Part shown: positions 8,137 to 11,264 of the stretch, piece by piece
Numbering within the stretch: position 1 is the stretch's first letter
Layout: every line of letters begins with the position of its first letter
Source: Paracoccaceae bacterium
GTDB taxonomy: Bacteria > Pseudomonadota > Alphaproteobacteria > Rhodobacterales > Rhodobacteraceae
Direction of reading: 5' to 3'
DNA: 11,264 nucleotides
NCBI GenBank assembly: GCA_007129775.1
Contig: SKUV01000361.1
Coordinates: forward strand, 1-11,264
The notes under the pieces: generated by a model
Told to the model about the DNA's origin: nothing
Databases searched by the model: none
What the model saw: the letters and a program-made list of their open reading frames with translations, nothing else
Translations under genes and position numbers: made by a program

Positions 8137-9123
8137 ATGCGCGACATCGACATGAAGACCTTTGTGGTGCTGGCCCGAACGCGCCATTTCGGCCGCACGG
8201 CGCAGGAACTGAACACCACCCAGCCCGCCATCTCCAGCCGGCTGGCCGCGCTGGAGGCCGAATTCGGCTGCCGCCTCGCCCATCGCGGGGACCGGGATTT
8301 CGCGCTGACGCCAGCGGGCGAAAAGGTGCTGGCCCGGTTCGAGGCGATGCTGAACGATATGGACCACCTGCGCCGGGCCTTGCGCGCCGACACCCCGGCC
8401 CGGCGCGCACCGCTGCGGCTCGGCGCGATCGACAGCATTTCCTCCACATGGATGCCGGCGCTGATCGACATGCTGCACGGCGCCTTTCCCGACTTGCGCA
8501 TCGAATTGACGGTGGACGGCACCAAACCTCTGGTGGCCGGCATGCGGCGGGGCGATCTGGACATGGTCTTCTGCCTGCATCCGGTGCTGGACGAGGGGTT
8601 TCGCAGCTATACCGCCTGCTTTCTGCAGATGGTCTGGGCCGGCTCGCCTCGGCTGATCGACCCCGCGCGGCGCTACCGGGTGGCGGAACTGGCGGAACTG
8701 CCGATCATCTCGTTTCCGCGCAACTCTCCGCCGTTCCAGATGATTGCGCCGTTTTTCCACGACGAACAGGTGCTGGCGTCGAAACTCACCTCGTGCAATT
8801 CGCTCTATGCGATGATCAACCTGCTGATCGACGGCTTCGGCATCGGCGCGATCCCCACGGTGACGATCTGGCGCGAGATCCGGCAGGGCCTGCTGCATCC
8901 GTTGCAGGTGACCAAGCATTTCCCGCCCATGGCCATCATCGCCAGCTATCAGGCCACGACGGATCAGGAGTTCATCCGCGAGGTGGTGGGCCATGCCAAG
9001 GCCGCCGCGGCGGGCTATTGCGCGAGGGTCGACCCGGCGCTGGCGTGGCTGGAGGCACCGCTCGCGCCCTCCTCCGCAGCGGAAGACGGCGCACAGCCCG
9101 CCGTCACGGCCGCGCCGCGCTGA
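8137..9123 (+). CDS. LysR-family transcriptional regulator
   Basis: This is a 328-residue DNA-binding regulator with an N-terminal winged helix-turn-helix (about 3-62; recognition region FGRTAQELNTTQPAISSRLA at 18-37), a linker helix to about 85, and a periplasmic-binding-protein-like effector domain from about 92 (LRLGAIDSISSTWMPALIDM) to about 300. The final 30 residues are Ala/Pro-rich and probably disordered, an addition beyond the usual ~300 residues. AAAGG sits 7 nt before the ATG at 8137; Met6 is an alternative start. It lies downstream of and co-directional with the SDR-FAH pair, which it may control. LysR genes are more often divergent from their targets, so this link is inferred. 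The effector is unknown; a sugar acid would suit the context. Confidence 0.93.
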   Translation: MRDIDMKTFVVLARTRHFGRTAQELNTTQPAISSRLAALEAEFGCRLAHRGDRDFALTPAGEKVLARFEAMLNDMDHLRRALRADTPARRAPLRLGAIDSISSTWMPALIDMLHGAFPDLRIELTVDGTKPLVAGMRRGDLDMVFCLHPVLDEGFRSYTACFLQMVWAGSPRLIDPARRYRVAELAELPIISFPRNSPPFQMIAPFFHDEQVLASKLTSCNSLYAMINLLIDGFGIGAIPTVTIWREIRQGLLHPLQVTKHFPPMAIIASYQATTDQEFIREVVGHAKAAAAGYCARVDPALAWLEAPLAPSSAAEDGAQPAVTAAPR

Positions 9124-9156
9124 GGCCTCGGCCGGCGCGGGGCGCGGGCAGCCTCA
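9121..9156. other. Convergent lysR-selO junction with short inverted repeat
   Basis: TGAGGC (9121-9126) and GCCTCA (9151-9156) are 6-bp arms around a 24-nt GC-rich centre; the lysR stop and the selO stop each lie in one arm. There is no T-run, so it is at best a weak terminator. Only 30 bp separate the two stops, so transcripts may overlap. Confidence 0.3.
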
Positions 9157-10602
9157 GGTGCCGCAGAAGGTGGCGGTCACCCGTTCCTCCGGGCGCGGGG
9201 GCAGGGCGAGCGTACAGGTCTCTGGCCGGTCGTCATAGGGCCGGGCCAGCGCGTCGCACAGCCTGTGGAACGGCGCGAAATCGCCCGCGACAGCGGCGGC
9301 GATGGCTTCTTCCACCCGGTGGTTGCGCGGGATCAGCGCGGGATTGGCCGCGCGCAGATCGGCCGCGATACCGGGCAGGCTGCGCCCCTCCTGCGCCAGC
9401 CGCGCCGCCCAGTCGCGGGCAAAGGCGTCATAAGCCTCCGGCTCGGCGAACTCGGCCCGCGCGCTGCCGTCGACGAGGCCGCGGAACACCCGGGTGAAAT
9501 CGGCCCGCTGCGCCGCCATCCGCGCCAGCAGCGTCTCGATCAGTTCCGCATCGCCTTCCCGGGCCTCCGTCAGGCCCAGTTTCGCGCGGAAAACCGCCAG
9601 CCATTCGGCTTGATAGCTCTCGGCAAAGCCGTGGACGACCTCGGTTGCGGCCTCGATTGCCGCATTCACATCGGAGTCGATCAGCGGCAGCAGCGTGCTG
9701 GCGAACTGGCCCATGTTCCAGACCGTGATCTGGGGCTGGTTGGCATAGGCATAGCGGCCGAACTGGTCGATCGAGGAAAAGACCGTGTCGGGGTGGTAGC
9801 CATCCATGAAGGCGCAGGGGCCGTAATCGATCGTGATGCCGCCCACATGGGCATTGTCGGTATTCATCACCCCGTGGATGAAACCCAGCCCCATCCATTG
9901 CGCCACCAGCCGGGCCTGCGCAGCACAGGCCGCGCGCAGCAGATCAAGCGCCCCCTCGGCCTGCGGGTAATGGCGCGCCCCTGTGTGATCGGCCAGCGCC
10001 TGCAGCGCGGCCACATCCCGGCGCACCGCGAAATACTGGAACGTGCCCACCCGGATATGGCTGGAGGCGACGCGGGTCAGCACCGCGCCGGGCAGCGCGG
10101 TTTCGCGATAGACGGGCGCGCCCGTGGTCACCGCCGCGAGCGCCCGCGTCGTCGGCACGCCGAGTGCGGCCATCGCCTCGCTCACCACATATTCGCGCAG
10201 AACCGGGCCGAGCGCCGCGCGCCCGTCGCCCCCGCGCGAAAACGGCGTGCGGCCAGAGCCCTTGAGTTGCAGATCGAACCGCGCGCCATCGGGCGCCACC
10301 ACCTCGCCCAGAAGCAGCGCGCGCCCGTCGCCCAGTTGCGGAACGAACCCGCCGAACTGGTGGCCGGCATAGGCCTGCGCCAGCGGCTCGGCGCCGTCGG
10401 GCACGGCATTGCCGGCCAGCATCGCCACCCCCTCGGGCGAGCCCAGCACCGCCGGGTCGAGCCCCAGCCGCCGCGCCAGCCCCTCGTTGAGCCGCACCAG
10501 CGCCGGGTCGGGCACCGCCACCGGCGCCTGCCGGGCGAAGAAATGATCGGGCAGCCGGGCATAGGAATTGTCGAAGGCGAAGGCGGGTGTCGGGGCGGTC
10601 AT
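9154..10602 (-). CDS. selO: Protein adenylyltransferase SelO (YdiU family)
   Basis: SelO is a pseudokinase-fold enzyme that transfers AMP from ATP to Ser/Thr/Tyr of target proteins and is tied to the oxidative-stress response. The 482-residue product (E. coli 478) carries the family blocks YAGHQFGGFVPQLGDGRA (78-95), LKGSGRTPFSRGGDGRA (113-129), HGVMNTDN (243-250) and DYGPCAFMDGY (259-269), including the nucleotide-binding lysine and metal-binding Asn/Asp. It ends in Cys480-Gly-Thr; a Cys or selenocysteine third from the end is the SelO hallmark. The partner cysteine known from E. coli appears to be Phe275 here, while Cys263 occurs 12 residues earlier. I chose the ATG at 10602 because FAFDNSYARLPDHFF begins the family N-terminus just after it. 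The Shine-Dalgarno is poor, and the frame stays open upstream to a TTG at 10725. Confidence 0.95.
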   Translation of the reverse strand: MTAPTPAFAFDNSYARLPDHFFARQAPVAVPDPALVRLNEGLARRLGLDPAVLGSPEGVAMLAGNAVPDGAEPLAQAYAGHQFGGFVPQLGDGRALLLGEVVAPDGARFDLQLKGSGRTPFSRGGDGRAALGPVLREYVVSEAMAALGVPTTRALAAVTTGAPVYRETALPGAVLTRVASSHIRVGTFQYFAVRRDVAALQALADHTGARHYPQAEGALDLLRAACAAQARLVAQWMGLGFIHGVMNTDNAHVGGITIDYGPCAFMDGYHPDTVFSSIDQFGRYAYANQPQITVWNMGQFASTLLPLIDSDVNAAIEAATEVVHGFAESYQAEWLAVFRAKLGLTEAREGDAELIETLLARMAAQRADFTRVFRGLVDGSARAEFAEPEAYDAFARDWAARLAQEGRSLPGIAADLRAANPALIPRNHRVEEAIAAAVAGDFAPFHRLCDALARPYDDRPETCTLALPPRPEERVTATFCGT

Positions 10603-10645
10603 GGCGGGGCCGTTTCGATGCGGGTTGCGGGATGCGGGCCCCTTG

Positions 10646-10685
10646 GCGCGGTTTTCGGGGCGCGGTTGTCGGGGCCGCGTTCGGG
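10646..10685. repeat. Degenerate short tandem repeats upstream of selO
   Basis: GCGCGGTTTTCGGG (10646-10659) is followed directly by GCGCGGTTGTCGGG (10660-10673) and a shortened GCCGCGTTCGGG (10674-10685). Next to it, TGCGGG occurs three times in close succession (about 10619-10638). These lie 17-83 bp upstream of the selO start and may affect the leader or reflect slippage. Confidence 0.5.
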
Positions 10686-10777
10686 GCCGCGCCGGACTGG
10701 CGCTGTTGCGGGCTGTCCGATGCAAAACCTAATCCGGAGACGGCGCCTCGGCCAGCCCCCCCCGCGAGGCATGCCCT

Positions 10778-10824
10778 ACCTCTGCCCGCCCCTTCACCTC
10801 TGCCCGCCCCTTCACCTCTGCCCG
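10778..10824. repeat. 18-bp tandem repeat, 2.6 copies
   Basis: The unit ACCTCTGCCCGCCCCTTC occurs exactly at 10778-10795 and 10796-10813, followed by 11 matching bases to 10824. CTCTGCCCG occurs once more at 10931-10939. The copies are identical, which points to recent duplication and possible copy-number variation between strains. It lies about 175 bp from selO and 220 bp from hfq. Confidence 0.85.
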
Positions 10825-10902
10825 GCGTGCGGGGGGCGCCCCCGTTGCCCGACTGCCGTGCGCCCGTCGCTCACAGCATCAATCACCCTCTTGAAATTGG
10901 GG

Positions 10903-10931
10903 GTGGAAACTCGGCCCGTTGCGCCCCATAC
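10903..10931 (+). promoter_or_regulatory. Candidate RpoH-type promoter of hfq
   Basis: CCCCATAC (10924-10931) matches the sigma-32 -10 consensus CCCCATnT at all but the last position. Exactly 14 nt upstream, GTGGAAA (10903-10909) is a degenerate CTTGAAA. A better CTTGAAA at 10890-10896 is too far away (27 nt) to pair with this -10. Transcription would start near 10938, giving a leader of about 110 nt. As I recall, hfq of Rhodobacter sphaeroides belongs to the RpoHI/RpoHII stress regulon, which agrees. Confidence 0.5.
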
Positions 10932-11046
10932 TCTGCCCGCGGCAGGCCGGGTGTCTTCTGTCCACGGTCGACCAAGCGTCGGGCGCCGGCAGGCCGCGGG
11001 GCACAAGGCTGCACCAAAGCAGCCGGAAAACAGGGGCGACTACAAG

Positions 11047-11264
11047 ATGGCTTCGGATCGTCAGAATTTGCAGGACGCATTTCTCAATCACGTGCGCAAG
11101 AACAAGGTTCCGGTTACGGTCTTTCTGATCAACGGGGTCAAATTGCAGGGTGTCATCACCTGGTTCGACAATTTCTGCGTGCTTCTGCGCCGCGACGGGC
11201 AGTCACAACTTGTCTACAAACACGCCATTTCGACAGTCATGCCCGGCCAGCCCATCAGCCTCTA
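11047..11264 (+). CDS. hfq: RNA chaperone Hfq (3' end cut by window)
   Basis: Hfq is a ring-shaped Sm-like hexamer that pairs small RNAs with mRNAs and shapes mRNA stability and translation. Seventy-two codons are visible before the right edge; alphaproteobacterial Hfq of this type has about 77-80 residues, so only a handful are missing. QNLQDAFLN (6-14) is the proximal-face RNA-binding helix with Gln9. Sm1 runs through VPVTVFLINGVKLQGVI (21-37) and FDNFCVLL (40-47). The Sm2 motif YKHAISTV is at 57-64. The sequence reads much like Rhodobacter Hfq, without a long C-terminal tail. AGGGG lies 10 nt before the ATG. It has no stop inside the window and so is easily missed by ORF finders. Confidence 0.97.
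   Translation, partial: MASDRQNLQDAFLNHVRKNKVPVTVFLINGVKLQGVITWFDNFCVLLRRDGQSQLVYKHAISTVMPGQPISL

Larger units (their letters stand above)
10603..11046. other. 444-bp divergent spacer between selO and hfq
   Basis: I see no supportable coding gene here; short open frames lack ribosome sites and family features. It contains degenerate 14-bp repeats close to selO, an 18-bp tandem repeat in the middle and a candidate RpoH promoter for hfq. A small RNA cannot be excluded from sequence alone. Confidence 0.55.

Noticed and set aside
7165..8994. 609-codon open frame on the minus strand opposite the FAH hydrolase and lysR
   Set aside because: It is His/Arg/Gln-rich with no recognisable domain, and both opposite-strand genes have complete family motifs. 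Long antisense frames are expected at this GC content.
10603..10725. 41-codon N-terminal extension of SelO from a TTG
   Set aside because: The residues are Arg/Pro-rich and encoded by the short repeats; SelO proteins begin close to the FDNSYARLP block.
10890..10896. Exact CTTGAAA upstream of hfq as the -35 element
   Set aside because: It is 27 nt from the CCCCAT element, too far for a sigma-32 promoter; the weaker GTGGAAA at 10903 has the right 14-nt spacing. Kept only as an alternative if another -10 is found.
10812..11128. Small open frames (64-70 codons) in the selO-hfq spacer and over the hfq start
   Set aside because: No ribosome sites, no motifs, and some overlap hfq on the opposite strand or in another frame.

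Overview
The window is GC-rich chromosomal DNA from an alphaproteobacterium. The protein sequences point to Rhodobacterales (Rhodobacter/Paracoccus/Roseobacter type). The clearest signs are an Hfq that reads like the short Rhodobacter-type protein, an 804-residue Lon of the alphaproteobacterial kind, a Tat-exported 5'-nucleotidase and very high third-position GC. I see no IS element, phage gene, tRNA, rRNA or CRISPR array. This looks like ordinary core chromosome, with one small accessory-looking catabolic cassette.

Layout from left to right: a PfkB-type sugar-phosphate kinase on the minus strand, cut by the left edge; wrbA (+), an FMN-dependent NAD(P)H:quinone oxidoreductase, divergent from pfkB; a strong bidirectional terminator; a periplasmic 5'-nucleotidase/UshA-like enzyme (-); a 395-bp regulatory spacer; lon (+); a strong terminator; a co-directional cassette of an SDR dehydrogenase, an FAH-family hydrolase and a LysR regulator; selO (-), a protein AMPylase converging on lysR; a 444-bp spacer with short tandem repeats; and the first 72 codons of hfq (+), cut by the right edge.

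Functional reading. wrbA, lon, selO and hfq are all stress or redox housekeeping genes. Both lon and hfq have upstream sequences resembling sigma-32 (RpoH) heat-shock promoters with the same 14-nt spacer, so they may share heat or oxidative-stress control. The SDR plus FAH-hydrolase pair resembles the last two steps of the non-phosphorylating L-fucose/L-rhamnose pathways: oxidation of a 2-keto-3-deoxy sugar acid at C4, then hydrolytic cleavage. The upstream pathway enzymes are not in the window, so that substrate is inferred. Two overlapping, mutually exclusive inverted repeats just before the SDR ribosome-binding site are the most distinctive regulatory signal here.

I found no convincing new multi-gene system. 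The points most worth checking are the overlapping dyads before the SDR gene, the paired RpoH-like promoters, the altered NXXE motif of the PfkB enzyme, and the moved cysteine in SelO.
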